This document shows, one piece after another, positions 8,269 through 16,215 of a DNA stretch of 64,000 nucleotides. The stretch comes from Brevibacterium oceani (GTDB lineage: Bacteria > Actinomycetota > Actinomycetes > Actinomycetales > Brevibacteriaceae): NCBI RefSeq assembly GCF_013623835.1, contig NZ_JABKDE010000003.1:372001-436000 (forward strand), given 5' to 3'. Each line of letters begins with the position of its first letter. Position 1 is the first letter of the stretch. Below the pieces are notes generated by a model. It had not been told where the DNA came from and searched no databases. It saw only the letters and a program-made list of their open reading frames with translations. The position numbers and the translations under genes were made by a program.

Positions 8269-9667
8269 GGAGCCTCTCCCAGTCGGTCACGGTCGAGTTG
8301 TAGGCGTCGAGTTCGATGTCGGCGGCGTGCACGTAGTGGCGGACGACGAAGTCTCCGAAGGCATCCTCGGCGACCTGTGAGCCCTCCAATCGGTCGCGCG
8401 CTCCCTTGAGAGTGGTCGGCAGGCGGTCGGCACCGGCAGTGTAGGCGTTGCCTTCGGTGATCGCGGGCAGCTCGAGGCCGTTCTCGATCCCGTGGAGCCC
8501 CGCCGCGATGAGAGCCGCAGTGGCGAGGTACGGGTTGAGATCGGCCCCGCCGACTCGGCATTCCACGCGCAGGGAGGGCCCCGAGCCGACGACGCGGAAG
8601 GCGCAGGTGCGGTTGTCGAAGCCCCAGGCGACGGCAGTCGGGGCGAACGAACCTTCGACGAAGCGCTTGTACGAGTTGATGTTCGGGGCGAAGAAGTAGG
8701 TGAAGTCCTCGATGCAGGCGAGCTGACCGGCGATGAACTGCTCCATGAGAGTGGAGAACCCGTGTTCGCGGTCTCCGGCCATGACCATATCGCCTTCAGC
8801 CGAGCGGAAGCTCAGGTGGATATGGCACGAGGAGCCCTCCTTCTGGTCGTATTTGGCCATGAAGGTGATCGACTTCCCGTGCTGGGCGGCGATCTCCTTC
8901 GCGCCGTTCTTGTACACCGCGTGATCGTCGCAGGCCGTGAGGGCGGGCTGATAGCGGAACGTGATCTCATGCTGGCCGAAGTTGCATTCGCCCTTCGCCC
9001 CTTCGACGAAGAGTCCCGCACCTGCCATCGAATTGCGGATGTCGCGCAGCAGAGGTTCGACACGGGCGGTGCCGAGCAGGGAATAGTCGACGTTGTATTG
9101 GTTCGAGGGCGTGACCTCGGTGTATTTCGAGGCGAAGGCCTCTTCGTAGCTCGAATCGAAGGTGATGAATTCGAGTTCGGTGCCGACATGGGCGCTCAGT
9201 CCGTGCTCGGCGAGGCGGGCGAGCTGTCTCTTCAGAATCTGCCGCGGGGAGGGTGCCACCTCGGTGCCGGTGGTCGTCAGGAGATCGCAGTTGACCATCG
9301 CACTGCCCGGCTGCCAGGGAAGGAGGCGCAGGGTCGCGAGATCGGGTTTCATCACCATGTCGCCGTAGCCGGTCTCCCAGGACGAGACCTCGTAGCCGTC
9401 CACGGTGTCCATATCGACATCGACCGCGAGCAGATAGTTGCAGCATTCTGAACCGTGGTCCATGACGTCCTCGAGGAAGAATTGGACGCCGAGCCGCTTG
9501 CCCTGCAGGCGGCCCATGTGATCGGTGATGGCGACGACCACGGTGTCGATCGTGCCCTCGGCAGCGAGGCGGCGGAGCTCGTCGACAGAGAGCGGATCGG
9601 CTTGGATCGACCCTCGGGACGTCCTCTGCTGTGAGGTGGGCGAGGTGGGTACCGGAATCTCGGTCAT
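8249..9667 (-). CDS. Glutamine-synthetase-like gamma-glutamyl amine ligase
   Basis: This 472-residue glutamine synthetase-fold ligase is of the PuuA/GlnA4 type. Visible active-site elements are VGTELEF and EGAKGECNFGQHEITF (metal-binding Glu residues), SSCHIHLSFR, NSYKRF and RVECRVGGADLNPYL. The loop differs from housekeeping GlnA, and the context (permease, aldehyde dehydrogenase, C26 hydrolase) fits ATP-dependent attachment of glutamate to an amine. In Streptomyces coelicolor GlnA4 is established as gamma-glutamylethanolamide synthetase, and the neighbouring ethanolamine-type permease suggests the same substrate here. Putrescine or another amine remains possible. ATG 9667 follows a weak AAAGGAACC site. 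Confidence 0.85.
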   Translation of the reverse strand: MTEIPVPTSPTSQQRTSRGSIQADPLSVDELRRLAAEGTIDTVVVAITDHMGRLQGKRLGVQFFLEDVMDHGSECCNYLLAVDVDMDTVDGYEVSSWETGYGDMVMKPDLATLRLLPWQPGSAMVNCDLLTTTGTEVAPSPRQILKRQLARLAEHGLSAHVGTELEFITFDSSYEEAFASKYTEVTPSNQYNVDYSLLGTARVEPLLRDIRNSMAGAGLFVEGAKGECNFGQHEITFRYQPALTACDDHAVYKNGAKEIAAQHGKSITFMAKYDQKEGSSCHIHLSFRSAEGDMVMAGDREHGFSTLMEQFIAGQLACIEDFTYFFAPNINSYKRFVEGSFAPTAVAWGFDNRTCAFRVVGSGPSLRVECRVGGADLNPYLATAALIAAGLHGIENGLELPAITEGNAYTAGADRLPTTLKGARDRLEGSQVAEDAFGDFVVRHYVHAADIELDAYNSTVTDWERLRGFERL

Positions 9668-9733
9668 GCGTGGTTCCTTTGCTGTGGGGGGGGTGATGGA
9701 CTGAGCGTGTGGGCGGGTGGCGGATCCGGCGGG

Positions 9734-11170
9734 TTATTTGAGGTCCTTCTCCGCGGCTTCGATCTGTGCGAACTCCTCTTCGGGGGCGCTCGCGACGAGG
9801 TGGTGGCGGGAGTAGAACCAGAAGTAGGCGAGCGCGATGAGGAAGACTCCGGCGGCGATGCCCGCGGCGAGGATGTCGACGAAGAAGGTGGCGATCACTG
9901 CCACCGAGGCGAGCACGAGGGCGATGGAGGTGGTCACGACGCCGCCGGGAGTCCGGTAGCCGCGGGGCAGATCGGGCTCTTTGAAGCGCAGGCGGATGTG
10001 GGAGAGGTTGAGCAGGACGTAGGAGACCGTAGCGCCGAAGACGGCGACGTTGAGGAGGACTCCGCCGTTGCCGTCAACGGCGATCGCGAGGATGAAGCCG
10101 ATCGTGCCGGGGACGATGAGCGCGAGCACCGGGGTCTTGCGCTTGCCTGTCAGGGACAGCCACTTGGGCAGGTAGCCGGCGCGGGAGAGCGCGAACAGCT
10201 GCCGGGAGTACGCGAAGATGATCGAGAAGAAGCTCGCGATGAGCCCGGCCAGGCCCGCCCAGTTGACGAAGGTCGCCAGGGCCGAGTTCTCACCGTAGAT
10301 CGTACGCAGAGCCTCGGGCAGAGGATTGTCGGAGACTCCCATCGCCGAGGCGCCGGCGAGTCCCGGGACGAGCGTGAGCATGAGTGCGCCGAAGACGACG
10401 AGGATCGCCATGGCCGTGATGATTCCGCGCGGCATGTCCTTCTTCGGGTTCGCCGATTCCTCCGCGGCGAGCGGCACGCCTTCGACGGCGAGGAAGAACC
10501 AGATCCCGAAGACGAGGGAGGCGAGGAGACCGGAGATGCCCATCGGCATGAACGCGGATGAGCCGAACGAGCCGGTGGGTTCGATGTCGAAGAGGTTGCT
10601 TGCATCGAAGTGGCCGACAGCGGCGACGACGAAGACGACAAGGGCGATGACCGCGACGGCGGTGATGACGAACATCAGTCGCAGCGCCTCGCCGACGCCC
10701 CATAGGTGGATTCCGATGAAGACCGCATAGGCGACGAGGTAGATCGTCCATGTCGGCACCGATTCGGGGAGGATGCCGAGCGCCTGGACGTAGCCGGCGA
10801 TGAAGGTCGAGATCGCGGCCGGCGCCATCGTGTACTCGATGAGGATGGCCATGCCGGTGGCGAACCCGCCGAGCGGGCCGAGTGCGCGGCGGGCGAATCC
10901 ATAGCCGGCGCCGGCGGTCGGCAGTGTGGAGGAGAGTTCGGCGAGGCCGAAGACCATGCACACGTACATCAGCCCCATGAGGAGGAAGGCGATGAGCAGA
11001 CCGCCCCAGCCGCCTTCGGCCAGACCAAGGTTCCAGCCGGAGAAGTCTCCGGAGATGACGTAGGCGACGCCGAGTCCCGCGAGGAGGATCCAGCCGGCGG
11101 CACCCTTCTTCAGCTGCCGCTTCTCGAGGTAGTGCTCATCGACATTGCCGTATTCGATGTTCTTGCTCAT
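9734..11170 (-). CDS. eat: APC-family permease, ethanolamine permease type
   Basis: This 478-residue amino acid/polyamine/organocation permease has about 12 hydrophobic segments. Its start, YLEKRQLKKGAAGWILLAG followed by GVAYVISGDFSGWNLGLAEG, is what I recognise from ethanolamine permeases of this superfamily. Other landmarks are STLPTAGAGYGFARRALGPLGG and FFLAVEGVPLAAEES. It is the first gene of the leftward cluster, 66 bases before the synthetase, and is divergent from the FadR-like regulator. It should import the amine at the cytoplasmic membrane. A related amino acid or polyamine substrate cannot be excluded. Confidence 0.82.
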   Translation of the reverse strand: MSKNIEYGNVDEHYLEKRQLKKGAAGWILLAGLGVAYVISGDFSGWNLGLAEGGWGGLLIAFLLMGLMYVCMVFGLAELSSTLPTAGAGYGFARRALGPLGGFATGMAILIEYTMAPAAISTFIAGYVQALGILPESVPTWTIYLVAYAVFIGIHLWGVGEALRLMFVITAVAVIALVVFVVAAVGHFDASNLFDIEPTGSFGSSAFMPMGISGLLASLVFGIWFFLAVEGVPLAAEESANPKKDMPRGIITAMAILVVFGALMLTLVPGLAGASAMGVSDNPLPEALRTIYGENSALATFVNWAGLAGLIASFFSIIFAYSRQLFALSRAGYLPKWLSLTGKRKTPVLALIVPGTIGFILAIAVDGNGGVLLNVAVFGATVSYVLLNLSHIRLRFKEPDLPRGYRTPGGVVTTSIALVLASVAVIATFFVDILAAGIAAGVFLIALAYFWFYSRHHLVASAPEEEFAQIEAAEKDLK

Positions 11171-11219
11171 GGCTGCCCCTCGGTGTTCTCGATGATCGGT
11201 GAGACGGTGAACGAGACGT

Positions 11220-11245
11220 TCAATGGATCAAGTTCATACCATTGA
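11220..11245. promoter_or_regulatory. Candidate operator of the FadR-like regulator
   Basis: A perfect inverted repeat TCAATGG (11220-11226) / CCATTGA (11239-11245) with a 12-base spacer lies in the 172-bp region between the divergent permease (11170) and regulator (11343) genes. GntR regulators commonly bind such dyads, and this one could control both promoters. The assignment is from symmetry and position. Confidence 0.45.
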
Positions 11246-11342
11246 CTGAGATCGAATGTAATCTGGACCACAATCGACTGTCAAGGATTTTCTGCTTGGA
11301 TGGCAGGAGACGAGCGGCAGAAAGCCAGTGAAGGAGGCAACA

Positions 11343-12185
11343 GTGGAGCACGGTGAGAGCGGCGGTGAAGAGGTGACCGCAGCGCGTGCCGAGGGGACGA
11401 ACCCTGTGGCTGCGCCGTCTTCAGCCGCAACCGCCACGCCCACTTCAGGGCCCGCGGCCGCACCTTCCTCCGGGTCGGCGCCCGCCCACTCGCGGGGCAA
11501 TGTCTTCGAGCACACGATCGCGGCACTCCTCCGCGCCATCCGCCTGGGCCAGTACCTCGTCGGCGACAAGCTTCCTGCGGAGCGTGATCTCGCCGCCCGG
11601 ATCAAGGTCTCGCGGGCCACGCTCCGGCAGGCGCTGAGCGAGCTCCAGACCGCGGGCATCGTCACGGTCCGACGGGGTCGCTACGGCGGAACGTTCGTCA
11701 CGAGGCTGCCCTCTGCCGGCGACGACGCGACCGAAGGGAGCATCGATCCCGCCGAACTCGACGATGCCGTGCGGTTCAGGCATGTGCTCGAAACCGCCGC
11801 CGCCCGAATCGTCGCCTCGAGGACTCTCCAGTCCGCCGAGGTCGAAGCGCTCACCACGGCGGAGAGCGAATGTCGGGAAGTGTTCGGGGCACCAGGTGAG
11901 AGCGCCGAGAAGTTCCGCGCTCTCGATGCCCGCTTCCATCTCAGCATCGCCGAGCTCACGCGGATCCCCTCGCTTGTGGCCGCCTCCGCGAGCACCCGTG
12001 ACCGGATCAACGCCCTGCTCGATCGGATTCCGTTCATCGAGACCAATGTCGAGCACTCGTGCGCCCAGCACGGTGAGATCCTCGATGCCGTCCTCGCCGG
12101 AGATCCCGAGCTGGCCGCGGAACTCGCCGCTCAGCATGCGGAGGGAACGGAACAGCTCCTGCGCGGATTCCTCGAGCACCAGTGA
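11343..12185 (+). CDS. GntR/FadR-family regulator with FCD domain
   Basis: This regulator carries a winged helix (FEHTIAALLRAIRLGQYLVG, KLPAERDLAARIKVSRATLR, SELQTAGIVTVRRGRYGG) after an Ala/Pro/Thr-rich N-terminal leader of ~45 residues. An FCD effector domain follows, whose ligand-binding His and Asp residues are probably within DARFHLSIAELT and EHSCAQHGEILDAV. GTG 11343 is chosen because AAGGAGG lies 7 bases upstream; an in-frame GTG at 11328 precedes that site and has none of its own. Being divergent from the permease, it probably represses the amine cluster until the substrate appears. Confidence 0.85.
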   Translation: MEHGESGGEEVTAARAEGTNPVAAPSSAATATPTSGPAAAPSSGSAPAHSRGNVFEHTIAALLRAIRLGQYLVGDKLPAERDLAARIKVSRATLRQALSELQTAGIVTVRRGRYGGTFVTRLPSAGDDATEGSIDPAELDDAVRFRHVLETAAARIVASRTLQSAEVEALTTAESECREVFGAPGESAEKFRALDARFHLSIAELTRIPSLVAASASTRDRINALLDRIPFIETNVEHSCAQHGEILDAVLAGDPELAAELAAQHAEGTEQLLRGFLEHQ

Positions 12186-12289
12186 CCGCCGCGCTTGCCC
12201 CCGGCACTCGACTCTGCACTGACATTCGCTCTTGCATCTGACACTGTGGCAGGTGGGTAGATGGTGTTGACGGCGAAGGAGTGGGGACT

Positions 12290-13105
12290 TTGAAGATCGG
12301 TGACTTCTCTCGGTTCGGGCAGGTATCCGTGCGGATGCTGCGCCACTACGAGTCGCTCGGCCTCCTCACCCCAGAGACGGTCGATGAGTTCACCGGCCAT
12401 CGACGCTACGGTGCGGCGCAGCTGACGCGGCTCAACCGCATCATGGCGCTCAACGCCCTCGGGATACCGCTGCGGTCGATCGCCGGAGTGCTCGACTCCG
12501 AACTGAGTTCGGATGCACTCATCGAGATGCTCCACCGACGTCGTCATCAGCTGCTGGCCGAACAGTCGGCGGCAGTCTCCGCGCTGGCCGAAGTCGATTT
12601 TCGGCTGGCCCTCATCGAAAGGACGACCATGGACCACCCAGACTGCATCATCAAGGACCTGCCCCCGGAGAGGACCCTCGGACGCACGGTCCTCCTCGGC
12701 GAACCTCCGTTCGACACGGCCGAGATCGGCCCGCTGTTCGACTCTGCGGCAGACGCGATCACCGAGGCGGGAGGGGTGCCGACCATGGCGGTCGGCATCT
12801 ACGCTGAAACGGAGTCGGGAACCGAAGTCACCTGCGGATTCCGCACCAGCACTCCAACAGCGGACAGCGCTTCCGTGAGCGGCGACAGCGGCAGTGGACC
12901 CGAGCTCGACATCGGCGAGCTGCCGTCGTGCACCGCGGCGACGCTCATCCACGAAGGTTCGATGAACCGGATCGGCGCCAGCTGGCAGCATCTGGCCGAA
13001 TGGGCCCTCGCTCGGGGCTGGGAGCTCGTCGGACCATGCCGCGAGGTCTACCTCGAAACCGGTCCTGACTGGATCGTCGAGCTGCAACAGCCGGTGACCC
13101 GATAG
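12290..13105 (+). CDS. MerR-family regulator with GyrI-like effector domain
   Basis: The first ~70 residues form a MerR DNA-binding domain (KIGDFSRFGQVSVRMLRHYE, HRRYGAAQLTRLNRIMALNA). A coiled dimerisation helix (SDALIEMLHRRRHQLLAEQS) and a C-terminal GyrI-like ligand domain (about residues 110-270, with LIHEGSMNRIGASWQHLAEW) follow. TTG 12290 is preferred, since AAGGAG at 12276-12281 stands 8 bases upstream. The GTG at 12281 overlaps that site. A low-complexity Ser/Gly loop (SASVSGDSGSG) interrupts the effector domain. It stands alone between the FadR-like regulator and a pseudogene, so its target is not evident. Confidence 0.82.
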   Translation: MKIGDFSRFGQVSVRMLRHYESLGLLTPETVDEFTGHRRYGAAQLTRLNRIMALNALGIPLRSIAGVLDSELSSDALIEMLHRRRHQLLAEQSAAVSALAEVDFRLALIERTTMDHPDCIIKDLPPERTLGRTVLLGEPPFDTAEIGPLFDSAADAITEAGGVPTMAVGIYAETESGTEVTCGFRTSTPTADSASVSGDSGSGPELDIGELPSCTAATLIHEGSMNRIGASWQHLAEWALARGWELVGPCREVYLETGPDWIVELQQPVTR

Positions 13106-13128
13106 CGGCGGAACCTCTCTGCTCGCTC

Positions 13129-13190
13129 GTTCAAGGCGAAGCGCACCCGTCGACCGGTGCACCGATCGATGAGTGCGCTTCGCCTTGAAC
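13129..13190. repeat. Long hairpin of the TTCAAGGCG family
   Basis: Arms 13129-13146 and 13173-13190 are perfectly complementary over 18 bp (core TTCAAGGCGAAGCGCA) around a 26-base loop that is itself partly self-complementary. The hairpin lies between the MerR stop and the convergent DUF2871 pseudogene, so it may act as a two-way terminator. It resembles the hairpin at 53127-53186 in the first and last bases and in a GCGCAC/GTGCGC core, which suggests a dispersed element. Confidence 0.7.
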
Positions 13191-13275
13191 GCCCCTGTTA
13201 TCACCCTGGACCCGGGCCGCCTCGGCGAAGGTGTTCCCCTCGGCGAAAGTCCCGACTCACCGAGCTGCCGGAAGA

Positions 13276-13728
13276 TTACAGGGCAGCCGCAGCCTCGATG
13301 CTGGGCGCTGCCGGTTCGGCGGCGCCGACGACCTTCCTGCGCAGGGCGAGGAAGAACAGGACGAGGCTGACGGACAGGGCGATGTGTCCGAGTCCTGCGA
13401 TGCCGGCGATCATGGCATTGGACTCTTCGCCGAGGACGGTGAGCGAACCGTGCTAGACCATCATGCCCGCCGTCAGGACGACGCCGGCGTTGTAGAGTCA
13501 GAAGAACCACGAGAAGAGCTTCGTCCCGGACAGTCCGAACACCTTGTCGAGCGCAAGGACGATGAGGAGGACGATGAATCCGAGCGTGAGCACGTGGGTA
13601 TGCACCACGCCGAGCTGAGTGAAGTCGCCTTCCGGGAAGTCGTTGGCCTTGGTGAACTCGCGGTAGAACAGACCCGCGAGGACACCGATAATCATGTATG
13701 CGCATGCCGCGTTGAATATCTTCTTCAT
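13276..13728 (-). pseudogene. DUF2871 family membrane protein interrupted by two stop codons
   Basis: From ATG 13728 the frame reads MKKIFNAACAYMIIGVLAGL, then FTQLGVVHTHVLTLGFIVLL and DKVFGLSGTKLFSWFF, typical of the DUF2871 family of four-helix membrane proteins (about 130-150 residues). A TGA (13500-13498) and a TAG (13455-13453) interrupt it, yet the same frame continues uninterrupted by indels as LYNAGVVLTAGMMV and then NAMIAGIAGLGHIALSVSLV to a TAA at 13278-13276. The first stop falls where a Trp codon would fit. Two point nonsense changes with an otherwise intact frame suggest recent inactivation. No redefinition element was recognised. Confidence 0.8.
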
Positions 13729-13876
13729 GCTTCTACTTCATCAGGATCCGCCCCCCCCGCTTTCCTGACCCGCAGGATTGAACTCCGTCCCCAACTTTCG
13801 ATTGACGTTCGGCCTCACACCCGCAGAAGCGCCGAATCAGGCGGAATCCGGACCGTTGCAGGGTTAGCCTGAAGTC

Positions 13877-14362
13877 ATGTCCATGGAGAATCTGTTCTCG
13901 AAGATCGACCGCATCGCCGGCGGCAGCAAGGCCGGCATCATGGTCCCGGCCGAAGGCCTGTCGCATCCGAAGACGAAGCGGGCATTCGCCTGGATCACGT
14001 GGCTGCTCGTGTTCGAACTCGTCCTCGGCTTCGGGGCCGTGGTCTACGCGATCATCATCGCCAAAGCCGGACAACCCGTCCCGTTCGCCGTGTGGATGCG
14101 CACGATCGTCGTTCTCGGCATGACCGCCACCCTGTTCTACTTCTTCTGGCGCGCGACGAAGGGTCTCTACTGGGGCTACCAGCGTCTGCGCCTGTTCACG
14201 CAGATCTTCCCCGTCATCACCCTCGTCATGGCCGCGATCCCCGGACTCTACCCGGTGTGGATGGTCACCGAGCAGATCGTGTTCAGCCTCGTGATGATCG
14301 GCGTCGGCGACTTCCTCACCGGCGATCACCTGCGCGAAGTGTTCAAGAAACCCGAAGACTGA
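13877..14362 (+). CDS. Hypothetical four-helix membrane protein
   Basis: This 161-residue protein has a hydrophilic N-terminus of ~35 residues (NLFSKIDRIAGGSKAGIMVP) and four hydrophobic segments (WITWLLVFELVLGFGAVVYA, TIVVLGMTATLFYFFW, IFPVITLVMAAIPGLYPVW, IVFSLVMIGVGDFLTG). I do not recognise the family and see no catalytic motif. It lies divergent from the DUF2871 pseudogene and convergent with the deaminase gene 32 bases downstream. It is probably expressed alone. A second ATG at 13883 is also possible as the start. Confidence 0.65.
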   Translation: MSMENLFSKIDRIAGGSKAGIMVPAEGLSHPKTKRAFAWITWLLVFELVLGFGAVVYAIIIAKAGQPVPFAVWMRTIVVLGMTATLFYFFWRATKGLYWGYQRLRLFTQIFPVITLVMAAIPGLYPVWMVTEQIVFSLVMIGVGDFLTGDHLREVFKKPED

Positions 14363-14394
14363 GCGACCGCGCTCCACCTCTGCGACGAGGCCTC

Positions 14395-15831
14395 TCAGCC
14401 CGCAATGAGGCGGCGTGCCTCCTCCTGGTGGGCGGCGATGAGGGCATCCTTGTCGAGTTCGACCCCGTCCGCACCGATCGCGTGGCCGTCGAGGACCCGC
14501 CATCTGCCGCCGACCATCACCCGGTCGGCTTTTTCCGCACCGCAGAGCACAAGCGCGGGGATCGGATCGTGCGCACCGGAGAACGCGAGACCGTCGAGGC
14601 GGAACATCGCGAGGTCGGCCTGCCGCCCGATGCCGATCGTTCCGATGTCGTCGCGACCGAGCGCGGCCGCCGATCCCTTCGTCGCCCAGTCGAGGACCCG
14701 ATCGCAGTTGACCGCCTCGGCACCGTAGCGCAGACGCTGGATATAGAGGGCCTGGCGGACCTCGCGGATGAGGTTCGAGGCATCGTTCGAGGCCGAACCG
14801 TCGACGCCGAGGCCGACAGCCACTCCCGCGTCTTCGAGCTCGACCGCGCGCGCGATGCCTGAGGCCAGGCGCATGTTCGAGGTCGGACAGTGCGCGACGG
14901 AGGCTCCGGCGGCGCCGAGGCGGCGGATCTCCTCGTCGTCGAAGTGGACTCCGTGGGCCAGCCACGCACGATCACCCAACCAGCCGACGGATTCGAGGTA
15001 GTCGACGGTGCGCAAGCCGAAGCGCTCCCGGCAGAAGTCCTCTTCGTCGATGGTCTCGGCCAGATGCGTGTGGAGGCGGACATCGAGTTCGGCCGCCAGC
15101 GTCGCACTCTCGCGCATGAGTTCGGTGGTCACGGAGAACGGCGAGCAGGGGGCGAAGGCGATCTGGATCTGCGCGCCGGCACCGCGTTCGTGATGGGCCT
15201 CGACGAGGCGGCGGGAATCGGCGAGGATCACCTCGGCGTCCTGCACGGTCTGCTGCGGAGGCAGGCCGCCGTCCTTCTCACCCAGCGACATAGATCCGCG
15301 GGTGAGCATCGCCCGCATGCCGAGTGCGCGGACGACCTCGACCTGGATGTCGATGGCCTCGTCCATGCCCGTCGGGAACAGGTAATGATGGTCGGCAGCG
15401 GTCGTGCACCCGGATTCGAGGAGTTCGGCCATGGCCACGGTCGTCGCGAGCTCGAGGGCGCGCGGGGTCAGCCTCGCCCACACCGGATAGAGGTTCTGCA
15501 GCCACCCGAACAGCGGCAGATCCGCGACCGGGGCCCAGGCCCGGGTGAGTGTCTGATAGAAGTGATGATGCGTGTTGATCAGGCCCGGAGTGATGACGTG
15601 CTCGGAGGCGTCGACGATCTCGGAGACCGATTCCGCTCCGCCTTGGGGTTCGCCGCCGGCCGGGATGAGTTCGACGATGGTTCCGGTGGTGCGATCGACG
15701 ACGATCCCACGCGCGGCGAGATTCGGATCGGCACCCGCGCCGAGGTGGACGACCAGAGGATCACGCAGCCACAGCCGCGCGGCCGCCTCGTCGGATGGGA
15801 TACCATCCTGGGTCATGTCATTGCTGGTCAT
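14395..15831 (-). CDS. 8-oxoguanine deaminase-like amidohydrolase
   Basis: This 478-residue metal-dependent amidohydrolase is of the AtzB/TrzN/8-oxoguanine deaminase subgroup. The metal site is visible as TPGLINTHHHFYQTLTRA, RLHTHLAET, WLAHGVHFDD and VGLGVDGSASNDASNL. 8-Oxoguanine deaminases convert 8-oxoguanine to urate, and the divergent purine permease supports a purine-type substrate. A chlorohydrolase or another cytosine/guanine-like deaminase is the alternative. ATG 15831 is used because GAAAGG stands 5 bases upstream; the open frame extends 54 codons further without a ribosome site and with atypical composition. Confidence 0.78.
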   Translation of the reverse strand: MTSNDMTQDGIPSDEAAARLWLRDPLVVHLGAGADPNLAARGIVVDRTTGTIVELIPAGGEPQGGAESVSEIVDASEHVITPGLINTHHHFYQTLTRAWAPVADLPLFGWLQNLYPVWARLTPRALELATTVAMAELLESGCTTAADHHYLFPTGMDEAIDIQVEVVRALGMRAMLTRGSMSLGEKDGGLPPQQTVQDAEVILADSRRLVEAHHERGAGAQIQIAFAPCSPFSVTTELMRESATLAAELDVRLHTHLAETIDEEDFCRERFGLRTVDYLESVGWLGDRAWLAHGVHFDDEEIRRLGAAGASVAHCPTSNMRLASGIARAVELEDAGVAVGLGVDGSASNDASNLIREVRQALYIQRLRYGAEAVNCDRVLDWATKGSAAALGRDDIGTIGIGRQADLAMFRLDGLAFSGAHDPIPALVLCGAEKADRVMVGGRWRVLDGHAIGADGVELDKDALIAAHQEEARRLIAG

Positions 15832-16032
15832 TGTGTCGCCTTTCGCTGCTCGAACCGTACGCTTCCGGTGAGTGGCGACAGGACTGGGGCCGACCGCCAC
15901 CAGCTCAGGTTTTTCGGCGTCTGCTGCTCCGCCGTTCGATGACTCGAAGACCCGCCTCGGGATCGATAAGCTACCCCCGGGTACGAGTCGCATCGACAGA
16001 CGTGTACTCTAGCATGTGCCCCAGGTCACGAA

Positions 16033-16057
16033 AATACCTTGCGGTGAGAATGGTATT
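16033..16057. promoter_or_regulatory. Candidate operator between purine deaminase and permease
   Basis: The 384-bp divergent spacer 15832-16215 holds an AT-rich core containing a perfect inverted repeat AATACC (16033-16038) / GGTATT (16052-16057). A further GAAAATAC copy occurs near 16079. No regulator gene is adjacent, so the binding protein is unknown. No riboswitch fold was recognised in the rest of this spacer. Confidence 0.35.
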
Positions 16058-16215
16058 CCTTTAGAGTTTTGCGATAAGGAAAATACTTTTCACATATTGG
16101 AAGATCGATCCCTCGGTCGCCGCGGTGCCCACTCACCGACACTGATGCTCGACAAGTCAGGCAGAGTGCACGAGAGCACAACCATCACCCGAGGATGAGC
16201 TCAACGGAGAGATAG

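Noticed and set aside
13498..13500. TGA in DUF2871 as a selenocysteine codon
   Set aside because: The codon sits at a probable Trp position, a second unrelated stop follows 45 bases on, and I see no recoding hairpin just downstream.
12131..13705. Leftward open frame of 524 codons
   Set aside because: It runs opposite the MerR gene and across the hairpin and the DUF2871 pseudogene in another frame, with shadow-like composition.
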